This document shows, piece after piece, positions 1 to 6,325 of a stretch of DNA of 6,325 nt (position 1 is the first letter of the stretch; every line of letters starts with the position of its first letter). Below the pieces are notes generated by a model. That model did not search any database and was not told the origin of the DNA. It saw only the letters and a program-made list of their open reading frames with translations. The DNA is from Burkholderiaceae bacterium (lineage in GTDB: Bacteria; Pseudomonadota; Gammaproteobacteria; Burkholderiales; Burkholderiaceae), in the NCBI GenBank assembly GCA_025458735.1, contig JALORV010000114.1, positions 1 to 6,325 on the forward strand, given 5' to 3'. Made by a program: the position numbers and the translations under genes.

Positions 1-173
1 ACGATGGCCGCACCGTGCGCGTGCGCACGCATCACGGCGCGGCCGAACTGGACCGCCAGGCCGACGGCCGCTTCGCAGGCGAAGGCTATGTGCTGAACCT
101 GAACGCCGAGGGCGGCGCCGCACTGGACCAAGGCGGCAAGAGCCAGGGCAAGGGCTGCAAGCCGGCGACCTGA
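1..173 (+). CDS. Unrecognised protein, C-terminal 56 residues only
   Basis: An open frame enters from the left edge (first full codon at 3) and stops at TGA 171-173. Of its 56 codons, 48 end in G or C, as expected for a real gene in this genome. The visible tail is polar and glycine-rich. It begins DGRTVRVRTHHGAAELDRQ, continues with a GYVLNLN strand-like piece, and ends GGKSQGKGCKPAT with a single cysteine close to the C terminus. The alternation of short beta-like segments, an aromatic GY, and a late GK...C vaguely recalls small periplasmic lipoproteins with MliC-type (C-type lysozyme inhibitor) domains, but this is a weak impression and no function is claimed. The start, any signal peptide and most of the protein lie outside the window. 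It converges on gyrB. Confidence 0.6.
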   Translation, partial: DGRTVRVRTHHGAAELDRQADGRFAGEGYVLNLNAEGGAALDQGGKSQGKGCKPAT

Positions 174-195
174 CAGCGGCTGCGGCGTACGGTGC

Positions 196-215
196 GGCGG
201 CGCGGGCCGCCCTTT
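196..215 (+). terminator. Weak hairpin between convergent genes
   Basis: GGCGGC (196-201) and GCCGCC (206-211) form a 6-bp GC stem with a 4-base loop, followed by C and only three T residues (213-215). It lies 23 bases after the stop of the forward gene and could help end that transcript. The short T run makes it a poor intrinsic terminator, and such stems are easy to find by chance in GC-rich DNA. Confidence 0.25.
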
Positions 216-257
216 GCCATCCGCCGTCGCTGACTGCCGCCGGCACGGGGCGACAGC

Positions 258-2681
<2,424 letters not shown>

Positions 2682-3788
2682 CTAGATCCGCATCGGCATC
2701 ACGACGTACTTGAACCGGTCGCTGTCCGGCATGGTGATCAGCGCGCTGCCGAGCGCGTCGCCGAGCGAGAAGCCGACCTGCTCGCTCCTCAGGTTGGCCA
2801 GCACGTCGAGCAGGTAGGTGACGTTGAAGCCGATGTCGAGGCCGTCGCCGGCGTAGTCGATCTCGAGTTCCTCCTGCGCATCCTCCTGGTCGGAGTTGGT
2901 CGAGTTGATCTTCAGGCTGCCGGTGCCCATCACCATGCGTACGCCCTTGAACTTGTCGGTGGTCAGGATCGCGGCGCGCTGCAGGGCCGCCGACAGCAGT
3001 TCGCGGTTGACCAGGAAGTGGCGCGTGTTGCCGCTCGGGATCACCTTCGTGTAGTCGGGGAACTTGCCCTCGACCAGCTTGGAGATCAGCTCGATGCCGC
3101 CGAAGGAGAATTTCACCTGGGTGGCGGCCATCTGCACCCGCACCGGCTCGTCGGCGCTGTCCGGCAGCAGGCGCGACAGTTCGTGGATGGTCTTGCGCGG
3201 GACGATCGCCTCGATGCGGCCGCTGGCGGCGCCGTCCTTGGCGACCTCGCACAGGGCGAGGCGGTGGCCGTCGGTGGCCACCGCGCGCACGGTCTTGCCG
3301 TCGACGACCAGCAGCATGCCGTTGAGGTAGTAGCGGATGTCCTGCGCCGCCATCGCGTAGTGGACCATCGCCAGCAGGTGCTTCAGGGTTCCGGCCGGCA
3401 GTTGGAAGTCGGCCGTGTACTCGGCGGCGGCGACGCTCGGGTATTCCTCGGCCGCCATGGTCTGCAGGTTGAAGCGGCTGCGGCCGGACTGCACGGTGAG
3501 CTTCTTGCCGCTCAGCGACAGCGTGACGTCGGCCTCGGGAAGCGCGCGCAGGATGTCGACCAGCTTGCGCGCCGATACGGTCGTGGCCGCCGCATCGCGG
3601 CCGCTGCCGATGGCGGCCTGGGTCTGGATCTGGATCTCGAGATCGGTGGCGGTGAAGGACACCTGTTCGCCGTCCTTGCGCACCAGCACGTTGGCGAGGA
3701 TCGGCAGCGTCTGCCGACGCTCGACGATGCCGCTGACCACCTGCAGCGGCTTCAGCAATGCATCGCGGCCGGCTTTGACGAGTTGCAT
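2682..3788 (-). CDS. dnaN: DNA polymerase III beta subunit (sliding clamp)
   Basis: DnaN dimerises into the ring that encircles DNA and tethers polymerase III and many repair proteins. At 368 residues it is close to the 366 of E. coli. Recognition rests on the N-terminal segment [13 protein letters not shown] (24-36), TATDLEI (46-52), and the ending YVVMPMRI. In the last five residues MPMRI replaces the usual MPMRL; these line the hydrophobic pocket that binds clamp-binding peptides. The three repeated clamp domains occupy about 1-120, 125-247 and 248-368. ATG at 3788 has a strong AAAAGGAAA just upstream with five bases spacing. It sits between dnaA and gyrB in the usual order, but 264 bp from dnaA, so it may have its own promoter as well as read-through. 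Nothing in the frame looks damaged. Confidence 0.97.
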   Translation of the reverse strand: MQLVKAGRDALLKPLQVVSGIVERRQTLPILANVLVRKDGEQVSFTATDLEIQIQTQAAIGSGRDAAATTVSARKLVDILRALPEADVTLSLSGKKLTVQSGRSRFNLQTMAAEEYPSVAAAEYTADFQLPAGTLKHLLAMVHYAMAAQDIRYYLNGMLLVVDGKTVRAVATDGHRLALCEVAKDGAASGRIEAIVPRKTIHELSRLLPDSADEPVRVQMAATQVKFSFGGIELISKLVEGKFPDYTKVIPSGNTRHFLVNRELLSAALQRAAILTTDKFKGVRMVMGTGSLKINSTNSDQEDAQEELEIDYAGDGLDIGFNVTYLLDVLANLRSEQVGFSLGDALGSALITMPDSDRFKYVVMPMRI

Positions 3789-3791
3789 TGG

Positions 3792-3800
3792 TTTCCTTTT
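3792..3800 (-). promoter_or_regulatory. Ribosome binding site of dnaN
   Basis: The minus strand carries AAAAGGAAA at 3800-3792, five bases from AGGA to the ATG at 3788. This is a near-ideal site in an unusually A-rich patch. Confidence 0.75.
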
Positions 3801-3822
3801 CTTTCAGAACAAGAAAAGCTAG

Positions 3823-3828
3823 TTAATA
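3823..3828 (-). promoter_or_regulatory. Possible -10 element of a dnaN promoter
   Basis: TATTAA on the minus strand (3828-3823) lies in the only AT-rich patch of the dnaA-dnaN gap, 35 to 40 bases before the dnaN start. No good -35 hexamer stands 16-18 bases upstream (the best is TTTTCC), so this is a tentative call. Confidence 0.25.
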
Positions 3829-3898
3829 GAGCTCGCGCCGTTCGGGGGAAAAGCCGCTCAAAGGCCGGTCGGTCAAGCACTTGCAGTCGCCGGAAGGC

Positions 3899-3941
3899 TG
3901 TGGGCAGACCGTGGGCAGCCGCGTGCGGCGGTTGTGGACAG
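3899..3941 (-). repeat. Degenerate DnaA-box-like repeats in the dnaA-dnaN gap
   Basis: On the plus strand GTGGGCAG occurs at 3900-3907 and 3911-3918, exactly 11 bp apart, and GTGGACAG at 3934-3941. As minus-strand 9-mers they read CTGCCCACA (6 of 9 matches to TTATCCACA) and CTGTCCACA (7 of 9); the middle copy reads CTGCCCACG. Helical phasing and common orientation suggest weak DnaA sites, as known for dnaA-dnaN gaps of several bacteria, but none is a strong box. Confidence 0.35.
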
Positions 3942-3998
3942 CGTTGGGTAAGCGGGTCCTCGCCTTCGGCAACCGCGCATTTTCCCACGGTTGTCCCC

Positions 3999-4037
3999 GG
4001 CCGTGCAGCGGGCCTGTCCACAGCTTCTGCACGGGCC
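3999..4037. repeat. Imperfect inverted repeat after dnaA with a DnaA-box-like loop
   Basis: GGCCGTGCAG (3999-4008) pairs with CTGCACGGGCC (4027-4037), giving 10 bp with one bulged base and an 18-base loop. The loop contains CTGTCCACA (4014-4022), 7 of 9 to the DnaA box. It begins 16 bases past the dnaA stop codon. In the dnaA transcript it could be a stem-loop that protects or ends the message, though no U run follows it. In DNA it could be a cruciform or protein site. Confidence 0.4.
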
Positions 4038-4052
4038 GCCGTCGGGGGCGGT

Positions 4053-5438
4053 TCAGCTTTTCAGCGCCTGCTCCAGCACGTGCAGCGCGTGGTTCAGTTC
4101 GCTGTCCTTGGTGCGGTGCTGGCCGATCTTGCGCACGGCGTGCAGCACGGTCGTATGGTCGCGGCCGCCGAAGAGTTCGCCGATCTCCGGCAGGCTCTTC
4201 TGCGTCATTTCCTTGGCCAGGTACATGGCCACCTGGCGCGGCATGGCGATCGAGTTGGGCCGGCGTTTGCTGTACATGTCGGCGACCTTGATCTTGTAGT
4301 ACTCGGCCACCGTCTTCTGGATCAGTTCGACCGTGATCTGGCCGGTGCTCGCGCCGAGCAGGTCCTTCAGGGCCTCCCTGGCCAGGTCCACCGACAGGGG
4401 CCGGCCGTGGAACGAGGCGAATGCGAGGATCTTGCGCAACGCCCCTTCGAGTTCGCGCACGTTGCTGCGCAGGTTCTTGGCGACGAAGAAGGCCACGTCT
4501 TCGGAGAGTTCCGCCCGCTCGAGTTCGGCCTTCTTGAGCAGGATGGCCACGCGCATCTCGAGCTCGGGCGGCTCGATGCCGACGGTCAGCCCGGAGGAAA
4601 AGCGCGACACCAGCCGGTCCTCGATGTCCTTCAGCTCCTTCGGGTAGGTGTCCGAGGTGATGATGATCTGCTTGCGGCCGGCCACCAGGGCCTCGAAGGC
4701 GTAGAAGAACTCCTCCTGGGTGCGGCTCTTGCCGCCGAAGAACTGGATGTCGTCGATCAGCAGCAGGTCGAGCGAGTGGTAATAGCGCTTGAACTCGTCG
4801 AAGGCCTTCTTCTGGTAGGCACGCACCACGTCGCTGACGTACTGCTCGGCATGGATGTACCGGACCTTGGCGTTCGGCCGGCGGGCCAGGATGCCATTGC
4901 CGACGGCGTGGACGAGGTGCGTCTTGCCCAGGCCGACGCCGCCGTAGAGGAAAAGGGGGTTGTACGAGCCGCCCGGATTCTCGGCGACCTGCAGGGCGGC
5001 GGCGCGCGCGAGCTGGTTGGCCTTGCCGGTGACGAAGGTATCGAAGGTCAGCGCCTGCTGCAGGCGGGCGCGTTCGACGTGCTCGATCGTCCCGGCCGAT
5101 ATCGGCGAGCCGTCGTTGAGCGGCGGTGTCTCACCGTCCGCCTCGGACCGACTTCCCGCTCGAAGCGGTTCCACCTCCGCCTCGGCGGCGACGCTGGGCG
5201 ACACCTCGAACTGAACGTCGACCGGGTGGTGCACGACATTGGCCGCCGCGGCGCGGATGCGTGAGCCGAACTGGCTGAGGACGGCGTCGAGCTTCAGGCG
5301 GTTGGGCGCGCCGATGCGCAACTGGCGCGCATCCGCGTCATAGGCGATCGCCCGCAGCGGCTTGATCCAGGCGGTGTACTGCTGCGGCGTGAGTTCGCGC
5401 TCCAGCACACTGGAGCAGTCTTTCCAGATCTCGATCAT
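4053..5438 (-). CDS. dnaA: Chromosomal replication initiator protein DnaA
   Basis: DnaA binds 9-bp boxes at oriC as an ATP complex and melts the origin. All four domains are visible in 461 residues (E. coli has 467). Domain I, about 1-75, has the helical start (IEIWKDC, W5). A short variable linker (domain II) spans about 78-125. The AAA+ domain III has Walker A GGVGLGKT (166-173), Walker B LLLIDD (225-230), sensor 1 TSD (261-263), the box VII arginine finger R279 and sensor 2 R328 in NVREL. Domain IV has R393 and the signature GGRDHTTV (424-431), which contacts the box. ATG at 5438 gives the expected N terminus. The ribosome site is not ideal: AAGGGGG lies about 13 bases upstream. It is transcribed divergently from rpmH across the candidate origin, so autoregulation through nearby DnaA boxes is plausible. 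All catalytic and binding residues are present. Confidence 0.98.
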   Translation of the reverse strand: MIEIWKDCSSVLERELTPQQYTAWIKPLRAIAYDADARQLRIGAPNRLKLDAVLSQFGSRIRAAAANVVHHPVDVQFEVSPSVAAEAEVEPLRAGSRSEADGETPPLNDGSPISAGTIEHVERARLQQALTFDTFVTGKANQLARAAALQVAENPGGSYNPLFLYGGVGLGKTHLVHAVGNGILARRPNAKVRYIHAEQYVSDVVRAYQKKAFDEFKRYYHSLDLLLIDDIQFFGGKSRTQEEFFYAFEALVAGRKQIIITSDTYPKELKDIEDRLVSRFSSGLTVGIEPPELEMRVAILLKKAELERAELSEDVAFFVAKNLRSNVRELEGALRKILAFASFHGRPLSVDLAREALKDLLGASTGQITVELIQKTVAEYYKIKVADMYSKRRPNSIAMPRQVAMYLAKEMTQKSLPEIGELFGGRDHTTVLHAVRKIGQHRTKDSELNHALHVLEQALKS

Positions 5439-5468
5439 GGGTTGCTACGACGCCCCCTTGCGGCCGAT

Positions 5469-5491
5469 CCGCCTGCCGAAGGCAGGTGCGG
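5469..5491 (-). promoter_or_regulatory. Hairpin in the dnaA leader
   Basis: Nine base pairs in two blocks (CCG 5469-5471 with CGG 5489-5491; CCTGCC 5472-5477 with GGCAGG 5481-5486) flank a 3-base loop and a 2-base bulge. In the dnaA mRNA the foot of the hairpin is 30 bases before the start codon, just upstream of the AAGGGGG ribosome site. No U tract follows on the minus strand, so it is not a terminator for dnaA. A role in mRNA stability or translation is inference. Confidence 0.4.
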
Positions 5492-5519
5492 CTCATGTTT
5501 TTACGAGGTGAATCGACGG

Positions 5520-5572
5520 AATTCAGCGGATTTGCAAAGAGATGAGCTGTGTTCTGCTCGATCAACTGAATT
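5520..5572 (-). repeat. Nested dyad symmetry upstream of dnaA
   Basis: AATTCAG (5520-5526) and CTGAATT (5566-5572) form a perfect 7-bp outer inverted repeat. Inside it, GATGAGC (5541-5547) pairs with GCTC-G-ATC (5556-5563) around an 8-base loop, with one bulged G. The block sits 82-134 bases before the dnaA start, where its promoter should be. I could not find a convincing sigma70 pair here: TTGATC (5565-5560) has only TCTCTT at the right distance. Confidence 0.4.
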
Positions 5573-5662
5573 TCGGCGGTCACCCAAAGTCGGGATGGCA
5601 GTAGCGCAATGACGCGCGTCCCACACCATCGACGGCGAGCAGTCTAGCCACCGCGCGACGCG

Positions 5663-5671
5663 TTATCCACA
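5663..5671 (+). promoter_or_regulatory. DnaA box, perfect consensus
   Basis: TTATCCACA on the plus strand matches the canonical DnaA box in all nine positions. It lies 225 bases upstream of dnaA. Confidence 0.8.
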
Positions 5672-5741
5672 TGCCGACGACCGTTGCCCAGCAGATGAGC
5701 ATCCGGCACTTGCCGCTGAGTCTGGCCTTTAGTGATAGTGT

Positions 5742-5750
5742 TTACTCACA
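5742..5750 (+). promoter_or_regulatory. DnaA box, one mismatch
   Basis: TTACTCACA on the plus strand differs from TTATTCACA only at position 4. It directly follows AGTGATAGTG. Confidence 0.5.
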
Positions 5751-5781
5751 TACGGTCAGACGTCACGAGATGGCCGGCCAC

Positions 5782-5789
5782 TTTTTTTT
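5782..5789. other. T8 tract between DnaA boxes
   Basis: Eight consecutive T residues lie between the box at 5742-5750 and the box pair starting at 5805. Such a run is rare in this GC-rich window and may be part of a DNA unwinding element or a bending tract. Confidence 0.35.
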
Positions 5790-5804
5790 CTGGCAGGTTT
5801 GTTC

Positions 5805-5813
5805 TGTGAATAA
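5805..5813 (-). promoter_or_regulatory. DnaA box, perfect consensus
   Basis: TGTGAATAA on the plus strand is TTATTCACA on the minus strand, matching TTWTNCACA fully. The next box starts 21 bp away, two helical turns, in the same orientation. Confidence 0.75.
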
Positions 5814-5825
5814 GCGGTGGGTAGT

Positions 5826-5834
5826 TGTGAACAA
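5826..5834 (-). promoter_or_regulatory. DnaA box, one mismatch
   Basis: TGTGAACAA on the plus strand reads TTGTTCACA on the minus strand, one mismatch from TTATTCACA. It shares orientation and helical face with the box at 5805-5813. Confidence 0.6.
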
Positions 5835-5893
5835 GCCGACGCGGCGCAGCACGAGACACCGCCCGCCGTCCAGTCCCGGCGCGGCAGCGCCGT

Positions 5894-5923
5894 TTGACGC
5901 CGCCCCGGCCCATCGCTTCTAAT
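5894..5923 (+). promoter_or_regulatory. Sigma70-type promoter of rpmH-rnpA
   Basis: TTGACG (5894-5899, 5 of 6 to TTGACA) and TCTAAT (5918-5923, 5 of 6 to TATAAT) are 18 bases apart. Transcription would begin near 5930, leaving a leader of about 120 bases before rpmH. This is the clearest promoter in the window, and no better pair was seen closer to rpmH. Confidence 0.6.
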
Positions 5924-5980
5924 AGCGGGCTTTTCGCGGCGGCGCACGATGATGCATGGCCCGCCCACGCCACGTCGATC

Positions 5981-6010
5981 CGCGCGCCTCGCCGAGCTTG
6001 GCGACGCGCG
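5981..6010 (+). promoter_or_regulatory. Strong GC hairpin in the rpmH leader
   Basis: CGCGCG (5981-5986) pairs with CGCGCG (6005-6010), and CGCC (5990-5993) with GGCG (6000-6003), around the six-base loop GAGCTT and a 3-by-1 internal loop. It lies about 50 bases after the predicted transcription start and 42 bases before the rpmH start codon, and no U run follows. I do not recognise it as a known ribosomal-protein leader. Confidence 0.35.
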
Positions 6011-6052
6011 AGTTCCGTGCCGCACGACGTTTCCTACCGGGAATTCCTGATC

Positions 6053-6193
6053 ATGGCCACCAAACGTACTTTTCAGCCCTCGGTCGTCAAGCGCAAACGC
6101 ACGCATGGCTTCCTCGTTCGCATGAGGACGCGCGGCGGCCGCGCGGTGCTGAATGCACGTCGCGCCAAGGGACGCCAGCGGCTCGCCGCCTGA
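6053..6193 (+). CDS. rpmH: 50S ribosomal protein L34
   Basis: L34 is a tiny basic protein of the large ribosomal subunit that packs against 23S rRNA. The 46-residue product contains [17 protein letters not shown] near its start and [19 protein letters not shown] at its end, matching the family along its whole length. ATG at 6053 gives the start MATKRTFQ, two residues longer than the usual MKRTFQ or MKRTYQ. No alternative start codon exists at the KRT position. The ribosome site is modest: GGGA at 6039-6042, 10 bases upstream. The gene is driven by the promoter at 5894-5923 and is followed, with probable overlap, by rnpA. Confidence 0.96.
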   Translation: MATKRTFQPSVVKRKRTHGFLVRMRTRGGRAVLNARRAKGRQRLAA

Positions 6194-6325
6194 AGCGGCG
6201 GCCGTCGACGACCGAGCACGCCTGCCGGCGGGCCGTCGGTTGCGTTCAGCTGCACAGTTCGCCGCCGTGACTTCCGATCCCCAGGCGCTGCGCGCGGGCC
6301 GGCGTTGGCTTTCCGTCGCGGGCCG
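6153..6325 (+). CDS. rnpA: Ribonuclease P protein component, N-terminal part
   Basis: RnpA is the small basic protein that assists the RNase P RNA in cutting 5' leaders from precursor tRNAs. The frame is open from the ATG at 6153 to the window edge (57 full codons). It holds [19 protein letters not shown], resembling the N-terminal LPR..RLR...EF segment of the family, followed by a basic stretch near RAGRRW. The conserved RNR motif lies outside the window. Position directly after rpmH strongly supports the call. The 6153 start is the only ATG in frame. It would overlap rpmH by 41 bases and add about 23 residues before the conserved LP. TTG at 6240 falls inside the conserved segment and is unlikely. 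The identity is fairly sure, the start less so. Confidence 0.75.
   Translation, partial: MHVAPRDASGSPPEAAAVDDRARLPAGRRLRSAAQFAAVTSDPQALRAGRRWLSVAG

Larger units (their letters stand above)
5439..5893. other. oriC: Candidate chromosomal replication origin (oriC)
   Basis: This non-coding part of the dnaA-rpmH gap holds two perfect DnaA boxes (5663-5671, 5805-5813), two with a single mismatch (5742-5750, 5826-5834), a T8 tract (5782-5789) and a relatively AT-rich stretch at 5496-5575, in DNA that is otherwise very GC-rich. Position next to dnaA and rpmH matches known origins of many proteobacteria. The exact unwinding site cannot be fixed by eye; candidates are the T-rich piece at 5781-5803 and the AT-rich stretch nearer dnaA. 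No convincing gene is seen here. Confidence 0.7.

Noticed and set aside
3752..4032. Small reverse open frames in the dnaA-dnaN gap
   Set aside because: They overlap the dnaN start or its leader, lack good ribosome sites, and have no recognisable protein features.
5469..5502. Forward-strand terminator from the hairpin plus the TTTTT run at 5498-5502
   Set aside because: No forward gene lies upstream to terminate (dnaA is on the other strand), and six bases separate stem and T run.
5671..5922. Small forward open frame in the dnaA-rpmH gap
   Set aside because: It runs through the DnaA boxes, the T8 tract and the rpmH promoter, and the protein is unlike anything I know; regulatory DNA explains the stretch better.
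5894..6193. Longer version of rpmH starting upstream of 6053
   Set aside because: The upstream start would lie inside the predicted promoter, and L34 proteins are about 44-46 residues long; ATG 6053 gives the right length.

Overview
The window is a GC-rich chromosomal replication-origin locus from a proteobacterium, most likely a betaproteobacterium. The grounds are the gene order rpmH / dnaA-dnaN-gyrB without recF, the L34 sequence with its THGFLVRM and [16 protein letters not shown] segments, and strong use of G or C at third codon positions. Rhodocyclales or a relative is possible, but the sequence alone does not settle this.

Layout, left to right. The 3' end of an unrecognised forward gene (to 173) faces gyrB across an 84-bp convergent gap. 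On the minus strand, reading right to left, come dnaA (5438-4053), dnaN (3788-2682) and gyrB (2656-258). dnaN and gyrB are 25 bp apart and probably cotranscribed. dnaA and dnaN are separated by 264 bp that carry degenerate DnaA-box-like repeats and an inverted repeat. A 614-bp non-coding stretch (5439-6052) separates dnaA from divergent rpmH. It holds two perfect and two near-perfect DnaA boxes, an eight-base T tract, dyad symmetries in the dnaA leader and a good sigma70-type promoter for rpmH, and is the best candidate for oriC. rpmH runs forward and is followed by the start of rnpA, which is cut by the window edge and probably overlaps rpmH.

Together the genes supply initiation (DnaA acting at the adjacent origin), processivity (beta clamp), supercoiling (gyrase B), a ribosomal protein (L34) and tRNA 5' maturation (RNase P protein).

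The one real anomaly is in gyrB. About 34 codons that family members have are missing near position 1917, and the reading frame shifts there. Because gyrB is essential and everything else in it looks intact, an assembly or sequencing defect is the likeliest cause. I see no mobile element, CRISPR array, tRNA or rRNA, and no evidence of an undescribed system; the items below are mostly refinements of a conserved locus.
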